A stretch of DNA of 64,000 bases from an uncultured Pelagibacteraceae bacterium (GTDB lineage Bacteria > Pseudomonadota > Alphaproteobacteria > Pelagibacterales > Pelagibacteraceae). A program made the translations under genes and the position numbers. Shown here piece after piece: positions 28,784 to 38,686 of the stretch. Under the pieces are notes generated by a model. The model saw nothing but the letters and a program-made list of their open reading frames with translations. It made no database searches and was not told where the DNA came from. The DNA lies in assembly GCA_902565935.1 (NCBI GenBank), contig CACFGT010000001.1, positions 62,001 through 126,000 on the forward strand, given 5' to 3'. The stretch's first letter is position 1. Every line of letters starts with the position of its first letter.

Positions 28784-29723
28784 TCGAAAATCTTTTATTG
28801 TTGGTGTTAAATCTACCAAACTATCATTGAGTGAAAAAAATTTTTTAAAAAAATACAGACCTTGGGGTGTAATATTATTTTCTAGAAATATTAATAACAT
28901 TGATCAGGCTAAAAAATTAACCTTTTCTATAAGAAAAATTTTTAATGATCCTAACTACCCTATTTTGATTGATCAAGAAGGGGGTAGAGTTAACAGATTA
29001 AAAAAAATAATCTCTTTTGACAATCTTACGGCTGAATTTTTTGGTAAAAAATTTAGTAAAAATCATTTAGAATTTAAGATTTTCTTTAAACTTTTTATTG
29101 ATAAGACTTCATTTTTACTTAAATCGATTGGTGTAAACATTAATACTATGCCTGTTTTAGATTTAAAAATTAAAGGATCAAGCAATGTAATTGGTGATAG
29201 ATCTTACTCAAATGATCCTAAAATTGTTTCAAAAATAGGTGATATTTGTATAGATTTTTTTCGTCAAAATTCAATTGGAACCGTAATAAAACATATCCCA
29301 GGTCATGGCTTAGCTAAAGTGGACAGCCATCATTACACACCTGTAGTTAATAAAAAAATTAGTTATCTTTTAAAAAAAGATTTTTTACCTTTTAAGAAAA
29401 AAAAAGCTTTTTTTGCTATGACTGCTCATATAATTTTCAATAATTTAGATAAAACTAATACAGTAACCCACTCAAAAAAAATTATTAAATTAATTAGAAA
29501 AAAAATTGGTTTTAAAAATATTTTAATTTCCGATGACTTATCAATGAAAAGTCTAAAAGGAAAACTTAAAGATAACACAATTAATTCATTTAAAGCAGGT
29601 TGTAATTTAGCTCTTCATTGTAATGGCAATATGAGAGAAATGGAAATTATTGCAAATAATTCACCTTTTATTAACAATTTTATTATAAAAAAAACCTCAC
29701 AATTTTATAAAATTTTAAGTTAA
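28776..29723 (+). CDS. nagZ: Beta-N-acetylhexosaminidase NagZ
   Basis: A 315-residue GH3 enzyme that removes N-acetylglucosamine from cell-wall breakdown products during peptidoglycan recycling. The family motif KHIPGHGLAKVDSHH is near residue 174, with the catalytic Asp/His loop included, and the nucleophile region ISDDLSMKSLKG is near residue 250. The N-terminus IDQEGGRVNRLK (near 68) is also typical. It belongs to the argS-nagZ-scpAB run. Confidence 0.94.
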   Translation: MINRKSFIVGVKSTKLSLSEKNFLKKYRPWGVILFSRNINNIDQAKKLTFSIRKIFNDPNYPILIDQEGGRVNRLKKIISFDNLTAEFFGKKFSKNHLEFKIFFKLFIDKTSFLLKSIGVNINTMPVLDLKIKGSSNVIGDRSYSNDPKIVSKIGDICIDFFRQNSIGTVIKHIPGHGLAKVDSHHYTPVVNKKISYLLKKDFLPFKKKKAFFAMTAHIIFNNLDKTNTVTHSKKIIKLIRKKIGFKNILISDDLSMKSLKGKLKDNTINSFKAGCNLALHCNGNMREMEIIANNSPFINNFIIKKTSQFYKILS

Positions 29724-29731
29724 TATTAAAT

Positions 29732-30472
29732 ATGCTTAATAATGATTCATCCTTATTTGAAGTAAATATTGAAAATTATAGTGGTCCATTAGATGTTTTG
29801 TTAGATTTAGCTAAAGCTCAAAAAGTTAATTTAGAGAATATATCAATTACTAAATTAGCAGACCAATTCCATGAATTTATAACAAATGATAAAAATCTTA
29901 ATCTAGAAGTTGCATCCGAGTATCTATTAATTGCTACATGGTTGGCTTATTTAAAATCAAAATTATTATTACCTAGCACTCCTGAAGAAGAATTTAAGAT
30001 TCAAGAAGTTGCGGAAAAATTAAAGTTACAACTTAAAAAATTAGAATTAATTCGTTTACTATCTGAACAAATGCTAAAAAGAAAAAGGTTAGGAAAAGAA
30101 ATAAGAACAAGAGGTATGAAAGCTGGAATTAAACCTATTTATAATAGTGAATTTAAAGTTAATTTATTTGATTTGTTAAAGACTTATTCTGAAATTATAA
30201 TGACTAAAGATTTTCAAAGAATTAATATACCTAGATTACCTGTTTTTACTACAGAAGAGGGAATTAAAACAATTTCAAATTTTTTTGGTAAACTTTTTGA
30301 TTGGAAAAAATTAGACGATTTGATACCTAAAAATTTTAAAAATGACATTAAGTTTAGAAAAACAGGTAAAGCAGGTATTTTTGCTGGGTCATTAGAATTA
30401 GTAAAAGATGGAAAATTAAAGATTAAACAAAAGAATTTATTTGAGGATATTTATATAAAAGAAACAAAATGA
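29732..30472 (+). CDS. scpA: Segregation and condensation protein A
   Basis: The kleisin subunit that bridges SMC heads in the bacterial condensin. The N-terminal motif YSGPLDVLLDLAKAQKV (near residue 12) and the LEVASEYLLIATWLAYLKSKLLLP segment (near 58) are characteristic. The length of 246 is normal. It overlaps scpB by 4 bp. Confidence 0.95.
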   Translation: MLNNDSSLFEVNIENYSGPLDVLLDLAKAQKVNLENISITKLADQFHEFITNDKNLNLEVASEYLLIATWLAYLKSKLLLPSTPEEEFKIQEVAEKLKLQLKKLELIRLLSEQMLKRKRLGKEIRTRGMKAGIKPIYNSEFKVNLFDLLKTYSEIIMTKDFQRINIPRLPVFTTEEGIKTISNFFGKLFDWKKLDDLIPKNFKNDIKFRKTGKAGIFAGSLELVKDGKLKIKQKNLFEDIYIKETK

Positions 30473-31176
30473 TTAAAAAGAAAATAAGTAAAAAAAATAA
30501 TGTAATTGATTTTCCTGCTAAATTATCTCAAATTGAAAAAGAAATTGAAGCAATAATATTTGCAGCGGTTGAACCTTTAGATATTGAAACGATTCAAAGT
30601 AAAATTTCAAAAAGATCAGATGTTGAAAAAATTTTGAAAAAATTACAAATTGAATATTCAAATAGAGGTATAAATTTAGTTTGTATATCTAAAAAATGGT
30701 CATTTAGAACATCTCCAAATTTATCAAATTTAATGGCTCAAGAAAAAACAGTAGAAAAAAAATTATCTAAAGCTGCAATAGAGACCTTATCAATTATTGT
30801 TTATCATCAACCAGTCACTAGAGCTGAGATAGAAGAAATAAGAGGTGTTGCATTTGGCACAAATACAATTGAAATCTTAATGGAACTGAATTGGGTTAAA
30901 CCGGGAGGTAGAAAAAATGTACCTGGTAAACCTATTCAATATGTTACTACTGACGATTTTCTAAGTCATTTTAATTTACAAAAATTATCTGATTTACCAA
31001 CTGTAGATGAATTGGGTGCAGCAGGTCTAATAGATAGTACCAATATTGATAATGCAATATTTGGTACAGGTAAATTCTATAGAGAAAACCAAGAAAATAA
31101 AAAAGAAGATATATATTCTAACATTGATGAAATGCTCAGTAGCACTCTTAAGCCTGAGGATGATAAAAAATCTTAA
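30469..31176 (+). CDS. scpB: Segregation and condensation protein B
   Basis: A 235-residue winged-helix protein that dimerises and binds ScpA in the SMC complex. Typical segments are IEAIIFAAVEPLD near residue 26 and LSKAAIETLSIIVYHQPVTRAEIEEIRGV near residue 100. The tail after residue 190 is acidic and probably disordered. A 57-bp gap precedes tatA. Confidence 0.94.
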   Translation: MIKKKISKKNNVIDFPAKLSQIEKEIEAIIFAAVEPLDIETIQSKISKRSDVEKILKKLQIEYSNRGINLVCISKKWSFRTSPNLSNLMAQEKTVEKKLSKAAIETLSIIVYHQPVTRAEIEEIRGVAFGTNTIEILMELNWVKPGGRKNVPGKPIQYVTTDDFLSHFNLQKLSDLPTVDELGAAGLIDSTNIDNAIFGTGKFYRENQENKKEDIYSNIDEMLSSTLKPEDDKKS

Positions 31177-31233
31177 ATTGAATTTTCTAAAAAAGCTTCT
31201 TTTAAATTATCAATAAAAAGGTTATAAACTAGT

Positions 31234-31434
31234 ATGAGTATAGGAATATGGCAAATAGCAATCGTTGTAATTTTAGTGGTATTACTATTTGGAAGAGGAA
31301 AAATTTCTAGTTTAATGGGTGATGTTGCTAAAGGTATAAAAAGTTTTAAAAAGGGTATGGCTTCAGACACCAATGAAGACTCCGAGCCTAAAAATATTTC
31401 TGATAATAATCAAGACACAGATAAAAAAGAATAA
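31234..31434 (+). CDS. tatA: Sec-independent protein translocase TatA
   Basis: A 66-residue protein with a membrane helix (about 3-20), then the hinge [24 protein letters not shown], which is the TatA/E amphipathic helix. The C-terminus is acidic. TatA polymerises to let folded proteins across the inner membrane. Confidence 0.93.
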   Translation: MSIGIWQIAIVVILVVLLFGRGKISSLMGDVAKGIKSFKKGMASDTNEDSEPKNISDNNQDTDKKE

Positions 31435-31439
31435 ACCAA

Positions 31440-31652
31440 ATGCCTACAATCGGTTGGTTTGAGATTTTAATAGTTGTTTCAATTGCAATAATTGTTCTAG
31501 GACCAAAAGATTTTCCAATCATGCTTAAAAAAGTTGGATCGTGGATTGGAACTGCAAAAAATTATATTAATAATATTCAAAAAGAAGTTTCAAATATAGA
31601 TATAGAAGATAACAAGATAGATAAACAAGAAGATAAAAAAGATGAATCCTGA
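31440..31652 (+). CDS. tatB: Sec-independent protein translocase TatB
   Basis: A 70-residue TatB with helix GWFEILIVVSIAIIVLGPKD (the Glu near position 8 is typical) and a short amphipathic helix. It is much shorter than E. coli TatB (171), lacking most of the cytoplasmic tail. It overlaps tatC by 11 bp. The order tatA-tatB-tatC supports B rather than a second A. Confidence 0.9.
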   Translation: MPTIGWFEILIVVSIAIIVLGPKDFPIMLKKVGSWIGTAKNYINNIQKEVSNIDIEDNKIDKQEDKKDES

Positions 31653-32412
31653 GGAAAAAGATGGTGGCTTCATCAGTCATCTAACAGAACTAAGAAAAAG
31701 ATTAATTAATAGTTTTATTTTTTTAATTATTTTTTTTGTTGTTTGTTATTTTTTTGCTGAATATATTTATGGTTTTTTAGTTGATCCTTTTGCACAAGCT
31801 GTAAAAGATGATGGATCTAACAGACGATTAATCTTTACAGCACTTCAAGAAACTTTTCTAACCTATTTAAAAGTTTCTTTTTTTACTGCTTTTTTTGTTA
31901 CATGTCCTTTTATCTTAATGCAAATTTGGAAATTTATTGCACCTGGTTTATATAAACACGAAAAGATTGCTATTTTACCTTATTTGGTTTTAACACCAAT
32001 CTTATTTTTTTTAGGAGGAACGTTAGTTTACTATTTGATTATGCCTCTAGCTATCAAATTTTTCTTATCTTTTGAGAGCACAGGAATTCTTACAAGTTTA
32101 CCAATTCAACTTGAAGCTAAAGTAAATGAATATCTATCCCTTGTTATGAAACTTATTTTTGCTTTTGGTATAAGCTTTCAATTGCCAGTAGTTTTAAGTT
32201 TATTAGCAAGAGTTGGATTAGTTGATTCTATTTTCTTAAAAAAAAGAAGAAAATATGTAGTGGTAATGATATTTGCAGCCGCTGCTATTCTTACACCTCC
32301 AGACCCGATAACACAAATTGGCTTGGCCATACCCTTATTAATTTTATATGAATTATCTATATTTTCTGTAAAATTTATAGAGAAGAAAAATTTAGAAAAG
32401 TCTGATGCATAA
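31642..32412 (+). CDS. tatC: Sec-independent protein translocase TatC
   Basis: A 256-residue, six-helix receptor for twin-arginine signal peptides. The N-terminal SHLTELRKRLI motif (residues 13-23) and the FxKVSFFTAF-like second helix are characteristic, and the AAILTPPDPITQ motif is near residue 213. It overlaps serS by 8 bp. Confidence 0.96.
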   Translation: MNPEEKDGGFISHLTELRKRLINSFIFLIIFFVVCYFFAEYIYGFLVDPFAQAVKDDGSNRRLIFTALQETFLTYLKVSFFTAFFVTCPFILMQIWKFIAPGLYKHEKIAILPYLVLTPILFFLGGTLVYYLIMPLAIKFFLSFESTGILTSLPIQLEAKVNEYLSLVMKLIFAFGISFQLPVVLSLLARVGLVDSIFLKKRRKYVVVMIFAAAAILTPPDPITQIGLAIPLLILYELSIFSVKFIEKKNLEKSDA

Positions 32413-33664
32413 TTTAAAAGAAATTAGAAAAGATTTTGAAAATTTTAAGAAGTGTTTAGAAAAAAGATCAGTAGATGTTGATTTTGATAAGCTTAAAGAT
32501 TTAGATATAAAAAACAGAGAATTTATTCAAAAAAAAGAGTCTTTAGAAAAAGAAAAAAAAGAAATTTCGAAATCTAAGGATAAAGCTTTATTTTCTAAAT
32601 CAAAAGAAATATCAAAAGAAATAGATAAATTAATTGATCAACAAAACAAAATTAAAGATGAATTAGATATAATTTTATCAAATATTCCCAATATTCCTCA
32701 TAAAGATGTTCCAATAGGTGAAAATGAAAAAGATAATATTGAAGTTTTAAAATCTGGGAATTTACCTAAATTTGATTTTAAACCTAAATCTCATTACGAA
32801 TTAGGAGAAAGCTTAGGTATGCTTGATTTTGATCTTGCAACTAAAACTACTGGTTCTAGATTTGTATTTGTCAAGGATAAGCTTGCTTTACTAGAAAGAG
32901 CAATTTCAAATTTTATGCTTGATACTCATATTGTTAAAAACGGTTATCAAGAAATATCCCCACCTTTGTTAGCTTCTGATAATACCATGTTTGGAACTGG
33001 GCAATTGCCTAAATTTGAAAATGATCAATTTGAAATTAAACTTGATAAAGGTAGTGATAGAAAATTTTTAATTCCTACAGCTGAAGTAATTTTGACAAAT
33101 ATAGTAAAAGATAAAATAATTGATTTAAAATCTATGCCTTTGAGATTTGTTGCTTCAACTCCATGTTTTAGAAAAGAAGCTGGTAGTTATGGAAAAGATA
33201 CCAAAGGAATGATCAGACAGCATCAATTCTACAAAGTTGAATTAGTAAGTATTGTGGAACAGGACAAATGTTTAGATGAATTAGAGAGAATGACAAATTG
33301 TGCAATTGATATACTAGATCTTTTAGAACTTCCTTATAGAAAAGTAATTTTATGTAGTGGAGACATGGGTTTTAGTGCTGAAAAAACCTATGATATTGAA
33401 GTATGGCTTCCATCTGAAAACAAGTATAGAGAAATTTCTTCTTGTTCATCTTGTTCTACTTTTCAAGCAGTCAGAATGAAAGCGAGATACAAGAACCAAA
33501 ATAATGAAACTTTATATGTTGGTACTCTAAATGGAAGTGGTTTAGCTGTTGGCAGAACTTTAATTGCAATTTTAGAAAATTATCAGCAAAAAGATGGCTC
33601 GATAACTGTGCCTAAAGTATTGCGACCTTATATGAACAATCTAGAGAGAATTTCAGTTAATTAA
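32405..33664 (+). CDS. serS: Seryl-tRNA synthetase
   Basis: A class II synthetase of 419 residues. Residues about 1-100 form the long coiled-coil arm that contacts the tRNA-Ser variable arm. The motif 2 region FRKEAGSYGKDTKGMIRQHQF is near residue 257 and motif 3 GSGLAVGRTLIAILEN near residue 378. It closes the scp-tat-ser run; a 54-bp gap with a good AAGGAG site precedes yajC. Confidence 0.97.
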   Translation: MHNLKEIRKDFENFKKCLEKRSVDVDFDKLKDLDIKNREFIQKKESLEKEKKEISKSKDKALFSKSKEISKEIDKLIDQQNKIKDELDIILSNIPNIPHKDVPIGENEKDNIEVLKSGNLPKFDFKPKSHYELGESLGMLDFDLATKTTGSRFVFVKDKLALLERAISNFMLDTHIVKNGYQEISPPLLASDNTMFGTGQLPKFENDQFEIKLDKGSDRKFLIPTAEVILTNIVKDKIIDLKSMPLRFVASTPCFRKEAGSYGKDTKGMIRQHQFYKVELVSIVEQDKCLDELERMTNCAIDILDLLELPYRKVILCSGDMGFSAEKTYDIEVWLPSENKYREISSCSSCSTFQAVRMKARYKNQNNETLYVGTLNGSGLAVGRTLIAILENYQQKDGSITVPKVLRPYMNNLERISVN

Positions 33665-33718
33665 AGTTGTTTTAACCTAACAGATAGTATAAAAATTCAT
33701 CTTTAATTAAGGAGTTTT

Positions 33719-34006
33719 ATGGAAAGTTCAGGAATAGGCCAATTTATACCACTAATTTTAATTTTCGTTATTTTTTATTTTTTCTTAATAAGACCACAAC
33801 AAAAAAAAGTAAAAGAGCATAAAGCAATGGTTGAAGCTTTAAAAAAAGGCGACAAAATTGTTACTTCTGGAGGAATAACAGGGACAATTACCAGAGTTGT
33901 AGATAATGATAAAGTTGAAGTTGAAATTGCTGAAAATGTAACAGTTGAGGTTATTAGAGGCACAGGTGTTCAAAGCTTGATGAATTCTCAAGAAACAAAA
34001 AAATAA
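33719..34006 (+). CDS. yajC: Sec translocase accessory subunit YajC
   Basis: A 95-residue single-pass membrane protein: a hydrophobic helix (about 8-24) followed by IRPQQKKVKEHKAMVEALKKGDKIVTSGGI, the standard YajC signature. YajC associates with SecDF. It lies 16 bp before secD. Confidence 0.95.
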   Translation: MESSGIGQFIPLILIFVIFYFFLIRPQQKKVKEHKAMVEALKKGDKIVTSGGITGTITRVVDNDKVEVEIAENVTVEVIRGTGVQSLMNSQETKK

Positions 34007-34022
34007 ATTCCAATAATTTAAA

Positions 34023-35576
34023 GTGTTATATTTTTCAAAATTAAGAATTTTTTTTATTAGTTTAATCTCATTTTTTTTTATTTTAATTGCTTCATCTAAT
34101 TTATTTAATTCAGAATATTTTCTTTTAAAAAAAAAAATTAACTTAGGTCTTGATTTACAAGGTGGCTCATATCTTTTATTGGAAATTGATAACTCGCCAG
34201 TTATAGAACAAAAACTTCAAAATCTGAAAATTTCTTTGAGAAATTATTTTAAAGAAAAAAAAATCAGATTAAATAATCTTAAAATATCAAATCAATCTTT
34301 ATCATTTACAGTTTCGCAGGAATTTAAAGAGATTGTTTTAAATGAGTTTAATGATGAGGAGAGTAACATTAATCCTTATTATCAAAGATTTAAGATGCAT
34401 CAATATGATGTTACAGAAAAAGACAATCAACTTTTTTTAAAATTTTCACGTCAGGGCTTAGTTGAGCTTAAAACATCTTCCCAGGACCAAGCATTGGAAA
34501 TTGTGAGAAGAAGAATAGATGAAATTGGAACTAATGAACCAAATATTCTTAAGAGAGGAAATGATAGAATTTTAGTTGAACTTCCTGGCCTTGATGATCC
34601 AATGAGAATTAAATCGTTATTAGGTAAAACCGCAAATTTAACTTTTAGATTTGTAACAAATAATAATGAAGATTCTTTTGGTGCTGAAAAATTAGAATAT
34701 GAAGACTCAGAAGATGAAGCAGTTGTAAGTAAAAGAATAATTTTGAGTGGAGACAATCTTCTCGATGCACAACCACGAATGGATACAGAGACAAACGAAA
34801 CTGTAGTAACATTTACATTAGATAGAGTAGGGGCAAAGCGTTTTGGTAAAGCAACTTCTACAGGTATAGGTAAACAATTAGCAATTGTTTTAGATGGTAA
34901 GATTATAAGTGCACCAGTGATACGAGATACAATTGCAAGCGGATCAGGTCAAATTAGTGGAGGTTTCACTTTTCAATCTGCCACAGATCTAGCTTTGTTA
35001 TTAAGATCGGGAGCATTACCAGCTCCATTGAATATTATTGAAGAAAGAACTGTTGGTCCTGATTTAGGCCAAGACTCTATTAATGCTGGTGTGATCGCTT
35101 TAATTATTGGATTTCTTTTAGTGGTAATATTTATTTTGGTTAAATATAAGATATTCGGATTAATAACTAACATAGCACTAATTATAAACTTATTTTTATT
35201 AGTTGGTATATTAACAATATTTGAAGCAACTTTAACATTACCAGGAATAGCTGGAATTATTTTAACAGTAGGAATGGCTGTTGATGCTAATGTTTTAATT
35301 TTTGAGAGAATAAAAGAGGAGTTAAAAGGTGAAAAAAATAATCTAATAGCATTTGATAGTGGTTATTCAAAATCACGAACTGCAATTCTTGATGCTAATA
35401 TTACCACTTTGTTAGCCGCAATAATATTATTCTTTATGGGATCAGGTCCTATTAAAGGATTTTCTTTAACACTTGGAATTGGTATCTTTACAACATTATT
35501 TTCAGTTTATTTTATAGCAAGGTTATTAACAGTCATCTATATCTCAAGAAACAAAGAAAAGGGTATTAAAATCTAA
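34023..35576 (+). CDS. secD: Protein translocase subunit SecD
   Basis: A 517-residue RND-type membrane protein that uses the proton gradient to help pull secreted proteins across. The first helix is followed by LGLDLQGGSYLLLEID (near 40). The P1 head contains VRRRIDEIGTNEPNI (near 159), and the C-terminal membrane domain has the conserved GMAVDANVLIFERIKEEL (near 418). I use the GTG at 34023. It abuts secF. Confidence 0.95.
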   Translation: MLYFSKLRIFFISLISFFFILIASSNLFNSEYFLLKKKINLGLDLQGGSYLLLEIDNSPVIEQKLQNLKISLRNYFKEKKIRLNNLKISNQSLSFTVSQEFKEIVLNEFNDEESNINPYYQRFKMHQYDVTEKDNQLFLKFSRQGLVELKTSSQDQALEIVRRRIDEIGTNEPNILKRGNDRILVELPGLDDPMRIKSLLGKTANLTFRFVTNNNEDSFGAEKLEYEDSEDEAVVSKRIILSGDNLLDAQPRMDTETNETVVTFTLDRVGAKRFGKATSTGIGKQLAIVLDGKIISAPVIRDTIASGSGQISGGFTFQSATDLALLLRSGALPAPLNIIEERTVGPDLGQDSINAGVIALIIGFLLVVIFILVKYKIFGLITNIALIINLFLLVGILTIFEATLTLPGIAGIILTVGMAVDANVLIFERIKEELKGEKNNLIAFDSGYSKSRTAILDANITTLLAAIILFFMGSGPIKGFSLTLGIGIFTTLFSVYFIARLLTVIYISRNKEKGIKI

Positions 35577-36458
35577 ATGATTTCATTTAATAAATATTAC
35601 AATCAATTCAACATCCTTTCTCTGTCATTAGTTGTAATTTCATTATTTTTTTTAATCTTTAAAGGTCTTAATTTTGGAATTGATTTTAAAGGTGGAACTT
35701 TAATAGAACTTAGATCAACTGATGAAAAAATAAATGTTTCATCATTGAGAGACAACCTTAAACAAATGGATCTTGGTGATGTTTCTGTAAAAAATTTTGG
35801 TAATGAAACTGATTTTTTAATCAAATTTGAAAATGATAATAATAAGAATATCATTGAAGAAATAAAAGCAAATTTAGATAAATCATTTGGAAATACATTT
35901 AATTTTAGAAGAGTAGAAAATGTTGGTCCTAAAGTTAGTGCAGAATTATTAAGGTCAGGTGTTATAGCAATTTCAGTAGCTTTAGCTTTAATGCTTATCT
36001 ATATTTGGATAAGATTTGAATGGCAATTTAGTCTTGGTGCAATACTTGCATTATTTCATGATGTTATAGTTACTTTAGGTTTATTTTCATTGCTCAATTT
36101 AGAAATAAATCTGTCTATTGTTGCAGCAGTTTTAACAATAGTAGGATATTCCATGAATGATACTGTTGTCATTTTTGACAGAGTCAGGGAAAATTTAAGA
36201 AAATATTCAGATATCAAGATTTATGAATTAACAAATATTTCAATAAATGAAACATTATCAAGAACATTAATTACATCAATAACTACATTATTGGCCTTAT
36301 TTTCAATATTTTTCTTCGGTGGTGAAATATTAAAAGGATTTTCATTAGCCATGATATTTGGTGTTATTTTTGGTACTTATTCATCTATCTATATTGCTAA
36401 TACAGTATTAGTCAGATTGAATGTGTCACAAAAAACTATTCTTAAAGAAGATAAGTAA
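35577..36458 (+). CDS. secF: Protein translocase subunit SecF
   Basis: A 293-residue partner of SecD. The N-terminal FGIDFKGGTLIELR motif is near residue 30, and the membrane domain contains VGYSMNDTVVIFDRVRENLRKY near residue 188 and the ITSITTLLAL segment. It follows secD immediately. Confidence 0.96.
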   Translation: MISFNKYYNQFNILSLSLVVISLFFLIFKGLNFGIDFKGGTLIELRSTDEKINVSSLRDNLKQMDLGDVSVKNFGNETDFLIKFENDNNKNIIEEIKANLDKSFGNTFNFRRVENVGPKVSAELLRSGVIAISVALALMLIYIWIRFEWQFSLGAILALFHDVIVTLGLFSLLNLEINLSIVAAVLTIVGYSMNDTVVIFDRVRENLRKYSDIKIYELTNISINETLSRTLITSITTLLALFSIFFFGGEILKGFSLAMIFGVIFGTYSSIYIANTVLVRLNVSQKTILKEDK

Positions 36459-36461
36459 TCT

Positions 36462-37364
36462 ATGCTTATATATATAAAGCTTTTTGAGGTCTTATTTCCT
36501 GTTTTTTTTGTTGTGGGTATTGGTTATTACTTAGGAAAAAAAAATCCAAAAATTGATACTACTTTCATAACTAATTTTGCTGCTAATGTGGGCACACCTG
36601 CAATGATAATTTATGCATTAAATCCAGTTAATATATCTTTTAATATTTTTATTAATTATTTTTGGTATTACGCATTGGCAATTGGTGGATTTATGATTAC
36701 TGGAGTAATTATATTATATCTTTTAAAAACCAAAGATATCATAAGAGAATTACCACCGTTAACAATGCCAAATACTGGAAATATGGGATTACCAATATGT
36801 TTATTTGCATACGGCTCTCAAGGTCTTGGTGTTTCAGCAGCTATATCTGCTTTAATCATTTTATGCCATTTCACTCTTGGTGTTTTTTTAGCTGACAGAA
36901 AATTTAGTTTAAATGTAATATTAAAAAGCCCTCCATTTTATGCAATAATAGTTGCTGTAATTTTACTTTATTACGATTTAGAGCTTCCTGGATTTGTTGA
37001 AAATACCACTTTCTTACTTATGTACGCAACAATATTTCTTATTTTGATGTCTTTAGGAATTGCATTAACAAGACTAAAAGTTTTTTCTCTAAATAAAGCT
37101 ATATTCTCCTCTATTGGACGAGTAATTGTTGGACCCATAATTGGATATCTATTAATTTTATATTTTGATTTAGAAGGTTTTGCTGCTGGTGTTTTATTAA
37201 TTCAATGTTCAATGCCTAGTGCTGTTTTAAATTACTTGGTGGCTTCAATATATTCACCTAAAAAAATTGTTGATAGTGTTGCTAGTACTATAGTTGTATC
37301 AACATTAATGTCATTTATAACCATTCCAATCGTTGTATTCTTAGCTTTAAAATACTTCAATTAA
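36462..37364 (+). CDS. AEC-family transporter
   Basis: A 300-residue, ten-helix permease of the auxin efflux carrier (Mem_trans) family. Signs are the N-terminal GYYLGKKNPKIDTTFITNF and the cross-over region PNTGNMGLPICLFAYG near residue 103. Bacterial members carry malate, malonate or other organic acids, but the substrate cannot be told here. It follows secF after 3 bp. Confidence 0.85.
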   Translation: MLIYIKLFEVLFPVFFVVGIGYYLGKKNPKIDTTFITNFAANVGTPAMIIYALNPVNISFNIFINYFWYYALAIGGFMITGVIILYLLKTKDIIRELPPLTMPNTGNMGLPICLFAYGSQGLGVSAAISALIILCHFTLGVFLADRKFSLNVILKSPPFYAIIVAVILLYYDLELPGFVENTTFLLMYATIFLILMSLGIALTRLKVFSLNKAIFSSIGRVIVGPIIGYLLILYFDLEGFAAGVLLIQCSMPSAVLNYLVASIYSPKKIVDSVASTIVVSTLMSFITIPIVVFLALKYFN

Positions 37365-37384
37365 TCTATATCCTTCTTTACTGA

Positions 37385-38236
37385 ATGAAGGCTATAACTT
37401 TTAATTTATTGGCATGGGTAATGCTTCCTATAATGGATGGATTTGCAAAATATCTAAGCGCAGATCTTCCAGTATTACAAATTACATGGGCAAGATATTT
37501 TTTTACCGTGGCATTTACTTTTCCAGTTATGTTTTTCTTTTTTCGGAAAAATCTTGTATGGACAGATAAACCAAAATTACAATTCATTAGAGGCTTAATT
37601 CTTTTAACAGCTAATATTTGTTTTTTTTATGCAATTTCAGTTATTTCTTTAGCAAAAGCATTAACTTTAGCTTTTGTTGCTCCTTTAATTGTTACAGCCT
37701 TTTCCCCAATTTTCTTAGGAGAGAGGGTGGGATTTAGAAGATGGTCAGCGGTAATTATAGGGTTCATAGGTTCTTTAGTAGTTATAAGGCCAGGTTTTGT
37801 AGAAATTAATTTAGCAAGTATAGCTGCTCTTGGAACAGGTGTGATGTATGGGTTTTATTTAATTATTACTCGAAAACTTAGTACTTCAGACAATCCTTTA
37901 TTAACTTTATTGTTAACTGGTGTAGTAGGGGCCATAATTATATCTACTATAATGCCATTTGTGTGGGTGAAGCCTAGCTTAAATCAGTGGTCTATGATGG
38001 CTGCTATAGGTATATTTGCCTGTATTGGGCATTTATTTATAATATTGTCTCTCAAATATGCTGATGCGTCTAAATTAGCTCCATTTAGCTACTTTGAGAT
38101 CATTACAAACATTATTATTGGTTATTATTTCTTTAGTGATTTCCCAGATAATTGGACTTTTTTAGGCTTATTTATTATTGTATTAAGTGGTATCTACATC
38201 TCAAGAAGAGAGAACTTAGTTAAAAAAGTTAAATAA
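37385..38236 (+). CDS. EamA/DMT-family transporter
   Basis: A 283-residue drug/metabolite transporter with two EamA repeats of about five helices each. The repeat signature ALTLAFVAPLIVTAFSPIFLGERVGFRRWSAVIIGFIGSLVVIRPG occupies about residues 95-140. The substrate is unknown; relatives export amino acids or metabolites. Its stop codon lies inside an AT-rich inverted repeat, and a 450-bp gene-free stretch follows. Confidence 0.85.
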   Translation: MKAITFNLLAWVMLPIMDGFAKYLSADLPVLQITWARYFFTVAFTFPVMFFFFRKNLVWTDKPKLQFIRGLILLTANICFFYAISVISLAKALTLAFVAPLIVTAFSPIFLGERVGFRRWSAVIIGFIGSLVVIRPGFVEINLASIAALGTGVMYGFYLIITRKLSTSDNPLLTLLLTGVVGAIIISTIMPFVWVKPSLNQWSMMAAIGIFACIGHLFIILSLKYADASKLAPFSYFEIITNIIIGYYFFSDFPDNWTFLGLFIIVLSGIYISRRENLVKKVK

Positions 38237-38264
38237 TAGGTAATATTTATTTACTATTATTTAA
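38229..38264 (+). terminator. AT-only stem spanning the transporter stop codon
   Basis: TTAAATAATAG (38229-38239) and CTATTATTTAA (38254-38264) are perfect 11-bp inverted repeats with a 14-base loop, and the TAA stop at 38234-38236 lies in the left arm. It could act as a weak bidirectional terminator between convergent genes. It has no GC-rich core, so termination is uncertain. Confidence 0.4.
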
Positions 38265-38686
38265 AGTATTACATTAAGTAATATATATAAACAATTGTAT
38301 TTATTATATTTTATTAATAATCAAATTATATCATATTTTTAATTATAAAAACTTAATTCGACTTAATATGCTCTATAAAAGTTAAAAATATTGCAAATAA
38401 TGGAAAACACCAAATAATCTATATAAATAGGGGTTTTTTAAACGATTATGGCTAGGAATTTACCTTAAAATGGGGGAGGCCAAAAGCATTGATATAGTTG
38501 AATAGTAGAGTGATGCGCTAATCGAATATACCATTTAAACGCCCATAGAGGGGTCTATTTTAGGTATAGTCACATATATGGTACAACTGAAGCGTGAATT
38601 TAATTATTATAGAAAAAAATACATAAAAATGGTAAAAAGTGTTGATTTTACTAACTTTTTTAACTTTAAGAAGCCTCAAAATAGGG
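38265..38686. other. Gene-free stretch between convergent genes, partly less AT-rich
   Basis: No ORF with family resemblance is seen. The left part (to about 38430) is nearly pure A/T. The part from about 38440 to 38600 is richer in G and C, with TATACC (38529) and GGTATA (38562) as possible stem arms. One plus-strand frame, interrupted by three stop codons, reads protein-like (SDALIEYTI, then TPIEGSILGIVTYMV). This could be a decayed gene or an RNA; I cannot identify either. The decamer TGATGCGCTA occurs here (38511) and again at 39031 in the ogt leader region. Confidence 0.4.
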
